Assembly (NCBI RefSeq): GCF_000497045.1
Contig: NW_015961948.1
Span: 1,605,878-1,669,877 of the forward strand
DNA from: Kalmanozyma brasiliensis GHG001
Taxonomy: Eukaryota > Basidiomycota > Ustilaginomycetes > Ustilaginales
Length of the DNA stretch: 64,000 nt
Reading direction: 5' to 3'
A model generated the notes under the pieces. The model was not told the origin of the DNA and did no database searches. It saw only the letters and a program-made list of their open reading frames with translations. Position numbers and translations under genes: made by a program. How positions within the stretch are numbered: position 1 is the first letter of the stretch; every line of letters begins with the position of its first letter. Below, one piece after another: positions 19,974-30,759 of this stretch.

Positions 19974-21498
19974 TTTTCTACGAGTTGATGAAAAGAGGAC
20001 AGGCGGAAGTGATGGGGTGGAAGAGAGATTAGGACGGGTTCGATGATGGTGCGTGATGGGTGCCGAACGTGTATGCTGACGAGACTGCCGGATTTCCTCG
20101 AAATGCGCAAAGTACTGCGGATCCAAGGGCTTTCTGCTGCGTTTGTAACGGCGTGACAAGTCGTGATGGCGTCGGGGTCGTCTGTGTTGCACAGAGTTGA
20201 TTATATGGTGTAGAATACTTACGCTATTCAGTGATGACTTGAGGATTGGTGGGGAAAGGTCAAGTGAATGGCAGCGTCCGTACGTTCCGGGTGATGGCGA
20301 GCACAGCTGCTGCCTCGACGCTGCTGCCAACCCGCGAGCTCACAGTTACGGCTCGAGCTGGCTCTCGCCCTCAGCTTGGTCAGGACGCGCTGCGCTGTTG
20401 CTGAAATCTGGACTCAGCTTTGGGTCTCAATGAAGCGCTCTGCTGCCTTGAGTTTTGAAAAGCTGCAAGACCGGGTCCAGCCTGCAGTCTCACACGGCGA
20501 GTTTGAATTTTGATAATCCAGTCGACTTCCTCAGATCACGTGCGTAGCTCGGCCGATGATCTCCCCATCAAACATCAGAGTCTGAATTTCGGGACTGCCG
20601 CCTGCTGGCCTGAGACTTGAGCTCCCTACCAGACCGTGGCTGTCAGGCAAAGACTCGCATGAGGCTTCGTGGGCCAGACGGCAAGGCCAGTTGGAAGCTT
20701 GGCCGGGCTGAGCCACTGAACAGCAGCTCGACACAGAAGCAAGTTTGAACCAAGTCTCGAAGTTGTCAGTCAGTTGCGTGACTGTTGAGCGAGGCTGCCT
20801 GAATCTTGTTGTCAATTGCTTGTCGATCTCTACCACGTCCATCACCATCATCTCAAGAACGTAAGTAGATGCCGACTTTTTGAGCGGCAGCAGCAGCATC
20901 ATCATCGTCCTCATCGGCATTGTCACTAGCATTCGTGACCATCGTAAAGGCCAACTTCACTCAGCACAGCATCCACCTACGGACATTCCCCCAACAAACA
21001 CCAACGAGCATACAGCAGAAGGTTGGTGTCCGCCAGGAACACTCTGACGGTGCCTGTACAATCCACGCATCGCCCGTATCGTCATCACGGCCAAAGTCAG
21101 CTCTCTCTGGCGATGGAAATGATCCCATCGCACAAATGCATCCCTGTGGAAAGTAGACGATGGCAAGGTGGAAAGTGCTAGGACGCAAACATTTGCCAGC
21201 GGGCCAGCCTGGACTGTCTACTATCGAAGTCGCTGTGCTTTGAGGCCAAACATGGGCTCCCAGCGGCGGCTTCCTTGTGATGCGGTCGAGAAGCATCTGC
21301 TTCGGCAAGGATGGACACCGTGTGGATCGCATTGCAGTCCCAACAACTCAGACCCGCTCGCATCGACTGCTACCTCCGACGCCGATATGGAGACGACACG
21401 ATGATGATGATGTTGCCGCTTTCACCACCACCAACGCCACGAACAATTTGGCTGACCACAATTCGACATATCTTGTGACTTCCTTCAGATCATACACA
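19974..21498. promoter_or_regulatory. Divergent promoter region of eL42 and eL14
   Basis: This 1,525-bp region lies between divergent ribosomal-protein genes. It contains an E-box TCACGTG (20536-20542, Cbf1-type consensus) followed a few bases later by AGCTCGGCCGA (20546-20556), an 11-mer also in the eS17/uS8 spacer. An AT-rich TTTGAATTTTGATAATCC stretch lies just upstream. No ORF here looks coding. Confidence 0.5.
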
Positions 21499-22386
21499 AT
21501 GCCTGCTTCTTTCAAGCGATTCGTTGAGGTTGGCCGTGTCGTCCTCGTTGAGGAGGGCGTTTCCGCCGGCCAGCTCGCCGTCATTGTCGAGATCATCGAC
21601 CACAACAGGGTAAGTCTCACTCGACATCAATCAGTGCAACGACCTGGAACACCGGCAGAGAACGCAAAAGGTTGAACAAATCATCCAAAGCAGCAGACGC
21701 GACTAGGCAGAGCAAGTCACTCTCAGATGACAACAAAAGGGATCAGACCTGGATACTGGTCGAATTTCGGAGGGCGGATGGCACGGAGAGGATTCGATCC
21801 GATTGGACATGGGTCAGACGAAGATCCTCGTGCACGTATTCAAGCATTGGGACACGCACGATTTCGTGCGTTGCTGAACACGATCCAGCTCGCGACGGTC
21901 TCATTGCTGTCGTCTGACATGCAAGACATCACAACGCAGGACACATGGAAGGATGTGACGATGGAGGATGCGGCAGACCAATGCCACTGGAAGAGCCAAC
22001 CATGGCAGGTCGTTGCACTTGATCGCTTTGGATTCTTCCGAGTCAAAACACTGACTTTACCATCTCTGATCCCCTTGATCAACTCACAGGCCATCATTGA
22101 CTCGCCCTCGACCGGCGTTGCCCGCCAGGTGTTCCCCTTCAAGCACCTCACCCTCACCAAGCTCACTGTGCCCGGTCTGCCCCGTGGTGCCGGCTCGACC
22201 GCCGTCAAGAAGTTCTTCGACAAGGCCGAGGTTGCCGAGAAGTGGTCGCAGTCTGGTTGGGCCAAGAAGCGTGCTGCCGTCAAGACGCGCCGATCGCTCT
22301 CGGACTTTGACCGATTCAACGTGATGCTTCTCAAGAAGCAGCGCCGCAACGTGCTCTCGCCCGCCACCAAGAAGGCCTCCGCTTAA
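21499..22386 (+). CDS. RPL14: 60S ribosomal protein eL14
   Basis: It is a large-subunit protein with an SH3-like KOW fold. Exon 1 (21499-21609) encodes MPASFKRFVEVGRVVLVEEG... to IIDHNR. Exon 2 (22090-22386) encodes AIIDSPSTGVARQVFPFKHLTLTKL... to the basic tail RRNVLSPATKKASA. The intron is 480 nt (GTAAGT / CAG, phase 0). The 135-aa product matches the family. The last ~360 nt of the intron are open in frame with exon 2, but the product does not resemble eL14, so I treat this as chance. Confidence 0.96.
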
Positions 22387-24133
22387 GCACTTTTCGTGTT
22401 TGAGCATCCTTCTTGATTCGGTCCGGTTCCTTTGCAGCATTCATTCACACGGTGTTCTGGCGAGGCTCCTTCGTTCGACTCCCTCTGCAACTCCAGCTGG
22501 CTAGCTGATCACGATCGACGACCACTCGCGACTGTCTCGTTCTCCCCCTCGTCTCTGGGCAGTCCGAGTGTCTTTCTCTTCCAATAGATCGGTCGTGCCA
22601 CGCCTGGCAGTCGTTGATACCAAGCAGACAAGTCACACCACAACGAAGAAGGTCCTCGCCCGTCATCGTCACTCTTCATCATCCACACCCATCTTGTATT
22701 ATGCATTCCTTTTGCGCTCCTTCCAGAACGAGGGGGAACCCAAAAATCAACACGACATCTTCTCTACAGTTCATGCCTGTGGCTTCCGTTCCAGACCCGC
22801 TTCGCGAGAGTCAATGTGTGAACACCACCTCGTGCCAGATGAGTGTGAGTGCTGTTGACGGCTGCTGTGCTACATACGAGAGACGTGGGCATTCTCGCTG
22901 CTTCATTTTCGTCCTCTGCCTGATCTGATCCGCTAGGGATACCGCTACCATCCATCAAGCAGCTTCACTGTCACCACGTCTTTGTCGAGTAGCACAGCGA
23001 CGACGGCAGGAGCTCAAGGTCGAACAACGAGCTCACAAACAAAGAGGGATCAGATTGCGTCGAAAGTCAAGATAGAGGTTGATGACGTTGCGACGATGCG
23101 ACGATCAAGCCTACGTGTCCACGAGTGCATCCTCGGCAATGTCTGGCCACCAATCAATAATGACGGAGGATCAAGTGCGCACGGAGCCTGGCCCCTTTGC
23201 CCGGTTGCAGACTGCCGGACCGCAATGTTGGAAATGAATGAGAGTGGTTCATGGCCAAGCGAGGCTAGCTCACCAGCCTCGTGCGCTGCCATCCTACATT
23301 TGCGACTGATTCTAGCCGTAGAAGCCCTATCTCAGGGTCTCAATGTTTTTTTATTTAGATTTTCGGCTTAATTCAGGTGGCCGACCCCCGAGCATCAGAA
23401 CGGACGAGGCCCTGAATGAGTGAGACGAGAGAGAGAGGGAGAGAGAGAGAGAGAGGGGGAGAGCTCAAGGCCCAAACTCTAAAGTCACGTTGAACAGCGC
23501 TTTCTTTTTTGGGTGGCCTGCTGACCGTGCCTGGCTTGCTTGCGTTGCTGATTTCGACGACGACGGCGCAGTTGGACCTCCGCTTGATGCCACATCATCC
23601 TCCTTCGCCATCATCTCGTCTTCGGGCCCCTCATCCCACCCCTCTTCTTCTCCCCGCTCTGCTTTCGTTCGTTCTTTCAGCTTTGGCACAGCCCGCAAAC
23701 GCCAGCTAGCACTCTTCCTCGGCAGCCCTTCGACGCCGCGCCTTTGTGGGTCCAATCGCGTTTCTCCACGACCATTTGCATCTCCCATAGACTGTCTCGT
23801 CCCATCACTTCGCGCCTTCTTGATCTTCAGCATTCGCATTGCCTTCTTATCTACCACCAACTTACCCCTCAGACACCATTCGGGAGCTTAATTCGACTCG
23901 GAAACTTAATCGTATCAGCTCCCTTATCAGATAGACCGCCCGGAAGCACGACAGGCAACATCGTCCTCCCGGCTTGCATCTTGAGCTTCCTTTTCCTCTC
24001 TTCCTTTCATTCTGGCCTCCCGCTCGGCATCCACCTCTGACTCAGCATGGCTTGCTAAGCATCGCCATCATCGTTGCAGAACTGGATAAGATCGCCGACG
24101 CCTCGATTCGCACGCGAGTAGACAGAGATCGAG
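22387..24133. other. 1.7-kb intergenic region, eL14 to ubiquitin protease
   Basis: The left part is eL14 3' flank. A GA-rich microsatellite sits at about 23424-23461. On the minus strand two adjoining open frames in 23465-23979 look partly protein-like but are out of phase; they are treated as a finding rather than a gene. The right end is the leader of the ubiquitin protease. Nothing else is supported. Confidence 0.45.
23424..23461. repeat. GA dinucleotide-rich microsatellite
   Basis: An imperfect (GA)n purine tract of about 38 bp, read directly from the sequence. Confidence 0.85.
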
Positions 24134-27100
24134 ATGGGCAATCCACTGTACCCTGGCAACGGCTCTCGGTTCACAGCTCCATCCTCGTCGACCTTGTCCT
24201 CATCCTCGTCCTTCGCGCCCGGCCTGCGCGGTGGCTCCTTCTCCACACCTAGCTCCAGGAGCTCCAAGCCCGGCAACGAATACGACCCCTCGTTTCACCC
24301 TGGCATCCTCAACCTCGGAAACACGTGCTTCCTCAACTCAGTCATCCAGGCAATCGGCAACACAAAAGACTTTCGGCTGCTCATTGAGGGTCCCCCGGTC
24401 TCGGTTGCATACTCAGAGGAGCCGCCAACGCCAACAGCGACTCAGGCTGCTGCCAGACACAACCAATGGCCCAATCGAGCTCAAAGCCCCGCCCTACGCG
24501 TGAGCGACAATGAGCATGGACGCCGCATCCATCATCAACCAAGTCAGAGTGACAGCTTGGATTCGTCCTTGGCCTCTCTCAACACCCTCCCTGCCCATGA
24601 CCCCATCGCCACCATCCGACCCACCAAGCTGCCACTACCTCCAGTGACCCCTGCCTCACCACAACGGAACATTTCTTCTGCTTCCTCGTCTCACTCAGCA
24701 TACGAGCCGGATGTGCTCGATCTGCCACTCAACACAGCCTTCCGCCATGTTCTCGAAAAGTTCTGGGCCGACGGCCACAAGTCCCGCGCCTCGGCCAATG
24801 TCAACCCGAAGCGCCTTCTCAACCAGATTGGCAAAAAGTACGACCAGTACCTCGAATATGGTCAGCAGGATGGTCATGAGCTCATGCGCCACCTCCTCGA
24901 CGCTTGTCGCATGGAAGAGCTGGATGTCATCAAGAAGATGCGCCCACCACCACCCAGCAAACGCGCCAAAATGGATAGAACTTCGACCTCGGCAACAGTG
25001 ACGCCCGACAAAGAAGCTTCAGGATTGCCGCTGAATCAACTCACCCCGGCTGATGTGGAAAACGGTCAACTTCTGCCGCCCCAGACACAGTCGGCTGCTG
25101 TACGAGCGGATGAGGCTGCACCAGGGCCGTCCGACGAGGAATTGCTCCCATTTCTCGATCTACTCTTTTGCGGAAAGCTGGCGAGCATGGTTGTCTGCGA
25201 GGGATGCAGAACCGTCTCACACACCTATGAGGACTTCTACGACATCAGCCTCAGTCTGCGCGACGATGCCAGCAACCCCAACTCGCGCAAACGACACCGT
25301 CTGCGCAGCATGGCCGACCGATGGAGGCGCGCGACGCAGGGACGCACCATCATGGATCGCAAATCGGCGGCCGCAGCCACTGCCGCTGGCTCAGACTCGA
25401 TCACTCCTGTCGGCACTCCGCGCTACAGCGAGACGGAAGCCAGCGATGCAGACTCCAACGCGCTCAAACCTAAGAAGTCGGCCGGCCTGCTCTCGCCCTC
25501 GGACGAAGGAGGGCGTGGACGCTTCCAGCTGCGAACACGGAGTCTGAGGAAGAGCAGCGGGCGCCACGAGAAGCTGGGCGCTACATCAGGTAGCGAAATG
25601 GAACCCGACTTCCCGGACATGGCGTCCCTCTCGTTGGCACCCACCTCTGCCCCTCGACCCTACAACGAGTCGGCGCCTGCGTCGGCAGGCGAAGACAATG
25701 GAGACACTCGCACCAACACGCGTGTGGCTCGGATGCTCGGCAGCACCGATGGCGCAGCCAATGCCAGCAGTCGCGAAACCAGTCCCAAGCCTCCCACAGG
25801 CAGTCGGTCCGCTGCGACGCCCTTCTCTGGCGATATGCGTCCGCCGCTTCGTCCCGCCAAGTCGTCGTCGCATCAATCCGCGTACATCGCTCGCATCATG
25901 GCCGACGATCCGACCACCGCCAAGGCTACTGCGACCGCCTCGCAGAAAGCGGGCGCGCCTCCGCAGCTCTTTGATGCTGTCACGGCAGCCGCAGCTGCGC
26001 AAGGCAAGCCCTTGCACGGTTACTTCCGCTCCGTCGGTGCAGGAGCTCGCGTCCAAGACCCCTGTGCCGACTTCGAGCCCAACCCCAAATCGCAAGGCGC
26101 AAAACGACGCCACAAGACGCGCGAGGAGCAGTCGACGACGGGCTTGATCTCAGCGCTCCGCCAATTCACCAGCGTCGAAGTGCTCGACGGCGAAAACAGC
26201 TTTGCCTGCAAGAAGTGTTGGCGCCTGGCGAACCCACCCAACGCGCAGGAACGAGAGCAGATCCGAAGACGACGGAGGCGCAAAGGGGTTGCTGCTGCAG
26301 ATGTGGACGACGAAGAAGGAAGCGAGCCGAGCAGCTCCGACGGTGAAGCTAGCCGAGTCGAGTCGAAGCCGAGGCAAAATCCTGCTACCGTGGGCGACGA
26401 AACGTTGACCAGCTCCAACATGGCCAACAGCATGTCGACTTCCGCTTCGACCAGCCACAGTATGCACGCCAGCAGCAGTATCGACTCGATCATGACCGGC
26501 TCGAGCGCCTCGCTTCCCTCGCATCCACGATCCGACATTCCGACCATTTCGATGACGTCGGCTGACACCAACACCGTCAGAACTGAGCTCACCATCCCGA
26601 GCTCACAGGGCAGCAGCATCGTGGCGAGGGACTACGAGGGCACGGTTGGCTCAGCGTCGTCGAATGGCAGCAACGAGAAGGTGCCGAAGGTGCCGACCAG
26701 CGGATCTAGATCGAGTCTTGACAGTGCCGATGAGCCGACGCATCACCGCGATCGTCTCGCCCCGGGCAAAGGCTACGAGACCGGCACCGAGACGGACATG
26801 TCTGGCTTCTCGACCGGAATGGAAGAGTCGAATGCTTCGACCGGCGAGGGCACGGACACGGAAGCGGATCGCAAAGGCGCAGTAGGTGCAGGTGCAATTA
26901 GGCTTTCAGCTGCCGAGCGAAGCGGACCGAAGCGATCCGCACAAAGTCTCCCTCGACGTGCGCTCAAGCGATATCTCATTGCGTCTGCGCCGCCAGTGCT
27001 CATCTTCCACCTGAAGCGATTCCAGGCCACAGGACGTGGATTCGTGTCCGGCCTGGCAGGCTTCAAGAAGATCGACGACATGATCACCTTCCCAGAGTAC

Positions 27101-28300
27101 CTTGACATAACTCCTTGGCTGGCACCGCCGAGAGAGGAGTACGACCGACGCGGACGACTCAAGGCATCGAGCGATCCGATCGCCATTCGCAGACGTGCAG
27201 AGGAGGAGGCGACCCACGCCGGCATCGATGCGCGTCATGTGAAGGTGGAGATGTCCAAGGCCCACGGAAGACACCGCTGGGGTCATCATGGAGACGGAAA
27301 GGGTAGGAAACACGGCATGTGGTCTTGGCATCTCAGCGATACTCGATCCGCCCACAGCGGTCGAGCTGCAGCGAACGGCGGCGGAGACTTGGACGAGGGT
27401 CCGAAGGTGCATGGCTCGAACGGACTTGAGATCGTGCCGTCGGTCATTCGCAGGCCCAAGACCGAGTACAGGCTGTACGCCATCATTGTGCACCAGGGCT
27501 CGCTGTCAGCTGGTCACTACACGGCCTACGTGCTGTCTGACAGGATCAAGCTCAAGGACGGCCACAAGGAGATGGTGGCTCGTTCTGCACCGACAAGTCG
27601 TACCAACACGCCTGCGCCGCTGAGTGCCAATCCAGTCGCAACCAATGGGAAAGAAGGTGGTGGCATCGCTGGTGGGTTCGGATCCTTCTTCCTCGGAGGC
27701 AAACCGTCGCGTTCCAACGCACCTTCTCCTGCGCCCGTCGTGGTCCGACCTGCCTCCGCAGCGCCAGCCTCGTCGTCGGTGGCCATGACGAGTGCTCCGT
27801 CGAACAGCAGCGTCTCTGGCTCGTCTTCGCACGACATTGCACCTCAAACATCCATATCCTCGCTCGAGACGGACAATAGTCAACGCTCCGCCGGAAGCGG
27901 CAGCGATTCCGTCGCCTCTCAAGGACCTAAGCTGATCCGTCCACAACCGCAGCTCAAGCCTATGGCGAGCTGGGACAGTCTCGACGAGCTCGAGCAGTTG
28001 CATGCCGAGAACGGCGCACCAGCACCGAACGGCAGCTCTACTCCTACACCTGCTGCGATCGGTTCCAAACCCCTCGAACCGACACCTGCAGTGCCCACCG
28101 TGGCGAGTCACAACAGCAACGCTCACCGTCACGTCGAGGACCACGCTGCCAAAGACGGTGATGCGGACGACGATGTCGATCCTAGAAAGCGAGATGATGG
28201 ACGCAGGTGGGTCTACACCTCGGACACGATCGTCCGCGCCGCGACCATCGACGAGGTGCTCAAGGCCAAAGCGTACATGCTGTTCTACGAGCGGCTGTGA
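24134..28300 (+). CDS. Ubiquitin carboxyl-terminal hydrolase, USP family (1,388 aa)
   Basis: It removes ubiquitin from substrates. The Cys box GILNLGNTCFLNSVIQAI carries the nucleophile at Cys65. The His box HQGSLSAGHYTAYVLSD places the catalytic His at ~1128. The finger domain has two CxxC pairs, VVCEGCRTVSH (~355) and FACKKCWRLA (~693), that would bind zinc. LIFHLKRF (~956) is the usual conserved USP strand. The catalytic domain is broken by very long Ser/Ala-rich inserts, and the C-terminal block before the last DTIVRAATIDEVLKAKAYMLFYERL is another insert. The overall plan resembles fungal Ubp enzymes of the USP16/Ubp-like type, but I cannot fix the ortholog. Single exon. Confidence 0.93.
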   Translation: MGNPLYPGNGSRFTAPSSSTLSSSSSFAPGLRGGSFSTPSSRSSKPGNEYDPSFHPGILNLGNTCFLNSVIQAIGNTKDFRLLIEGPPVSVAYSEEPPTPTATQAAARHNQWPNRAQSPALRVSDNEHGRRIHHQPSQSDSLDSSLASLNTLPAHDPIATIRPTKLPLPPVTPASPQRNISSASSSHSAYEPDVLDLPLNTAFRHVLEKFWADGHKSRASANVNPKRLLNQIGKKYDQYLEYGQQDGHELMRHLLDACRMEELDVIKKMRPPPPSKRAKMDRTSTSATVTPDKEASGLPLNQLTPADVENGQLLPPQTQSAAVRADEAAPGPSDEELLPFLDLLFCGKLASMVVCEGCRTVSHTYEDFYDISLSLRDDASNPNSRKRHRLRSMADRWRRATQGRTIMDRKSAAAATAAGSDSITPVGTPRYSETEASDADSNALKPKKSAGLLSPSDEGGRGRFQLRTRSLRKSSGRHEKLGATSGSEMEPDFPDMASLSLAPTSAPRPYNESAPASAGEDNGDTRTNTRVARMLGSTDGAANASSRETSPKPPTGSRSAATPFSGDMRPPLRPAKSSSHQSAYIARIMADDPTTAKATATASQKAGAPPQLFDAVTAAAAAQGKPLHGYFRSVGAGARVQDPCADFEPNPKSQGAKRRHKTREEQSTTGLISALRQFTSVEVLDGENSFACKKCWRLANPPNAQEREQIRRRRRRKGVAAADVDDEEGSEPSSSDGEASRVESKPRQNPATVGDETLTSSNMANSMSTSASTSHSMHASSSIDSIMTGSSASLPSHPRSDIPTISMTSADTNTVRTELTIPSSQGSSIVARDYEGTVGSASSNGSNEKVPKVPTSGSRSSLDSADEPTHHRDRLAPGKGYETGTETDMSGFSTGMEESNASTGEGTDTEADRKGAVGAGAIRLSAAERSGPKRSAQSLPRRALKRYLIASAPPVLIFHLKRFQATGRGFVSGLAGFKKIDDMITFPEYLDITPWLAPPREEYDRRGRLKASSDPIAIRRRAEEEATHAGIDARHVKVEMSKAHGRHRWGHHGDGKGRKHGMWSWHLSDTRSAHSGRAAANGGGDLDEGPKVHGSNGLEIVPSVIRRPKTEYRLYAIIVHQGSLSAGHYTAYVLSDRIKLKDGHKEMVARSAPTSRTNTPAPLSANPVATNGKEGGGIAGGFGSFFLGGKPSRSNAPSPAPVVVRPASAAPASSSVAMTSAPSNSSVSGSSSHDIAPQTSISSLETDNSQRSAGSGSDSVASQGPKLIRPQPQLKPMASWDSLDELEQLHAENGAPAPNGSSTPTPAAIGSKPLEPTPAVPTVASHNSNAHRHVEDHAAKDGDADDDVDPRKRDDGRRWVYTSDTIVRAATIDEVLKAKAYMLFYERL

Positions 28301-28432
28301 TAGTGCTGCAATTGGAGTCCTCTTCTACTGCGCGAGCCGATGCTATGTTACAGGTGTGACAAACGAGTGTGATACAGATGAGGTGTTGTGTGAAAAAAGT
28401 GTGACGAGCTCGTGAACTGTTGTGGAATGTGA

Positions 28433-29944
28433 TCAGAGGAAGTTGTACGGCCGCTCTTTCTCTCCTCTCCCACTCTTGTCTGTCGACTCCTCCTTGTCCC
28501 GCTTCTCGCTCTTTTCGTCCTTCTCCCGCCGCTCCCGATGCCCCTGCTCGCCGTCCGCCAACCCCTCGTACTCGGCCTTCCACCGTCGACTGCCGAGATA
28601 GATGCTCTTCTTTGCCTGTTGGGCATTGGCTTTCGCCTGAGCCTCGAGCATGGCCGCCTTGAGACTGGCGAGGACGGAGGGCGACCGTTCGCCTTCCACG
28701 ACGCTTCCCTTCGCTGGAATATGCGTGAGCGGCGGAGGAAGGAGCAGGAACTTGCTGCCGCCCACGCCGACCGTCTTTGGTGAAGACGATGGAGGTAGAG
28801 GAGATGAAGGTAGGGGTGAGGGAGGTAAGAGGGAGGCATGCGCGGCTAGCGAGTCGATTGTTGTAGCCGGAGGTATGGGGGAGGGCGTTGGGTTGAATCG
28901 GACTGTTTTGAGGGGTGGTGTGGCGGAGCGGACGGCGAGCGGTGGTGGGGGCATGTCGAGGGTGTAGGAAGAGGAGAGGGTGGATTGGGAGTAGGTGGAA
29001 GGCGTGCGCGGGCGCAAGTGGGCAGCCGCAGCGGGAGGTGGGACGATGAGCGGTGGCGGGATGACCGCTGGTGGCACGGTCGTCGAGCTGACAGGCGGTG
29101 CTGTTGCGGCCAGAGGTGTGCCCCTCGAGCTGACGATGGCGGACGGCAGCGGCGGGGTAAAAATGGCCATTGGTGGGGTCGCCTCCTGAGTAGCCTTCTC
29201 GACATCCTTCTCCGCCTCCTTCTTCGCCTTCTCTGCCTCCCTCGCCTCCTTCTTCTCTGCCCGCTTCTCCAGTCCACTCGCGATCAGCCTTCCCGCCGAT
29301 CCCACGACACTCTTCAATCCAGCCCCCTTCTCGCCCTGCTTCAACCCCTGCGGCAACGGCAGCGCGTCCACCACCCGTTCCGCATCCCTCTTCGCCTCTG
29401 CCAGCCCCTCGAGCTTCTGCGCAACATCTTTCTTCCACCCCATCGGGCTCCGCACCACCTTGACTTTGGCTCTCCACACGACGCCGATTGCGACATTGGC
29501 CACTCCGGCGCTGGCGAGCACCCACCCTGCCACCTGTGCAAAGCGCCCTGTTTCCGCCCGAGACAGTCCGTCCGCCGCAACCAGCACGAGAAGCACGCCG
29601 AGAAAGCCGGTACCCCAATTGGGTCCTAGGAAAGGCAGGGTGTTCTTGAAGAGTCGGTGGAGTAGCGGTATCGGCAAGGAGAGCTCTGAAAGGACGACAA
29701 CGAACAGCACGACGCAGAGGGAGAGATGGTGCAGGGTCGACCAGAAGACTCCGAGGAAGGTGGTGGGGATGTCTGTTGATGGGTAGTAGGGTGAGCTTGG
29801 CGAGAGAAGTGGTGCCGAGTAGTGGGAAAAGTTGCGCTTGAGAGTGAGAGATGTCGCGGTGATGGAAAGGGTGCATGACACGATGGTCAGGAGACGGATG
29901 GCGTTGAGGAGCAGCCAGCGCTGCAGGTATGGTGGCAGGAACAT
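28433..29944 (-). CDS. Putative four-TM membrane protein with Pro-rich cytosolic tail (503 aa)
   Basis: I do not recognise a named family. The first ~175 residues contain four likely membrane segments: around LLNAIRLLTIVSCTLSITATSL, TLHHLSLCVVLFVVVLSEL, WGTGFLGVLLVLVAADGL and QVAGWVLASAGVANVAIGVVW. After a basic stretch (RAKVKVVRSPMGWKKD) comes an amphipathic Ala/Glu/Lys helix with a run of EAEKAKKEAEKDVEKA, then Pro/Ser-rich low complexity, and a final charged segment ending in PYNFL. The four-TM plus long disordered tail design is frequent in fungal proteins of unknown function. Start is the first ATG of the conserved-looking N terminus; divergent from the THO gene by 815 bp. Confidence 0.75.
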   Translation of the reverse strand: MFLPPYLQRWLLLNAIRLLTIVSCTLSITATSLTLKRNFSHYSAPLLSPSSPYYPSTDIPTTFLGVFWSTLHHLSLCVVLFVVVLSELSLPIPLLHRLFKNTLPFLGPNWGTGFLGVLLVLVAADGLSRAETGRFAQVAGWVLASAGVANVAIGVVWRAKVKVVRSPMGWKKDVAQKLEGLAEAKRDAERVVDALPLPQGLKQGEKGAGLKSVVGSAGRLIASGLEKRAEKKEAREAEKAKKEAEKDVEKATQEATPPMAIFTPPLPSAIVSSRGTPLAATAPPVSSTTVPPAVIPPPLIVPPPAAAAHLRPRTPSTYSQSTLSSSYTLDMPPPPLAVRSATPPLKTVRFNPTPSPIPPATTIDSLAAHASLLPPSPLPSSPLPPSSSPKTVGVGGSKFLLLPPPLTHIPAKGSVVEGERSPSVLASLKAAMLEAQAKANAQQAKKSIYLGSRRWKAEYEGLADGEQGHRERREKDEKSEKRDKEESTDKSGRGEKERPYNFL

Positions 29945-30759
29945 GATCTGAACGGGGAAGAAGATAGATGGGCCGAGCTAGTCGAACGGCGAGGTTGCCA
30001 AAGCTGGTATCGCGGTCGCTGATCCAATCAGCGCACCTTGAGGAGGAAACGAGATCGTTGTCGTGGCTGCGTCCGAGAGCGCCGGTCCTGCCAGGAAGCT
30101 TCGAAAGCGAGATGGTGAAGTACGATGAGAACAAACCACAGCGAGTAAAGGATGGTGACACAGAGATAATGATGGAAAGGACGAAGAGGATACAACAAGC
30201 TCTCTGATGAGCTACGAATCGCACAAAGACACCTCAAGTCGCCGAGTCGACCGCCGGCTGCAGTGCCTCCTTTGTGCGTCGACAAGGGTCGCAGCTCCCA
30301 TTCTTCGGCGCAGCAGCAGCACGTAGACAACGACGAAGCGGACAAAGGAAGGAGCTCAGAACAAGCTTTGAGAAGAAGGACAAAGGGATATCGTCGAGCG
30401 CAAGCCTTGTGCCACTACTGCTCCACCGTCACAAGATGAGGTGGGCGGCGCTGTCGGACAGCTGAGCGTGGGACAAAGGGGGAGCGAGGACAAAGGGGCG
30501 AGTTTTTCGAAGCACCAAAAGTACGAGTCTAACAATTTCGCTTTTTCGCAGGCAGTGCGGAAGTCGGATGTGCACAGGGCGATGTTTGAAAGCATCTTCT
30601 TCTCCACCAAGACGCTTTCATTCGCTCCCCACCTCTTGCTCCCACGCACAGCAACTCGAACGCTTTGTGACTTGCGTCAGACGCTATAACCCCGCCTCGG
30701 TCTAAAGCCCGCCCGCAAACAATCCAACAGAGCAGTGCCGACCCGCTCGACCAGCAGCC
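29945..30759. promoter_or_regulatory. Divergent upstream region, membrane protein / THOC7-like
   Basis: This 815-bp region separates two divergent start codons. The minus-strand frame stays open into it without further family-like sequence. No gene is supported. Confidence 0.4.
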
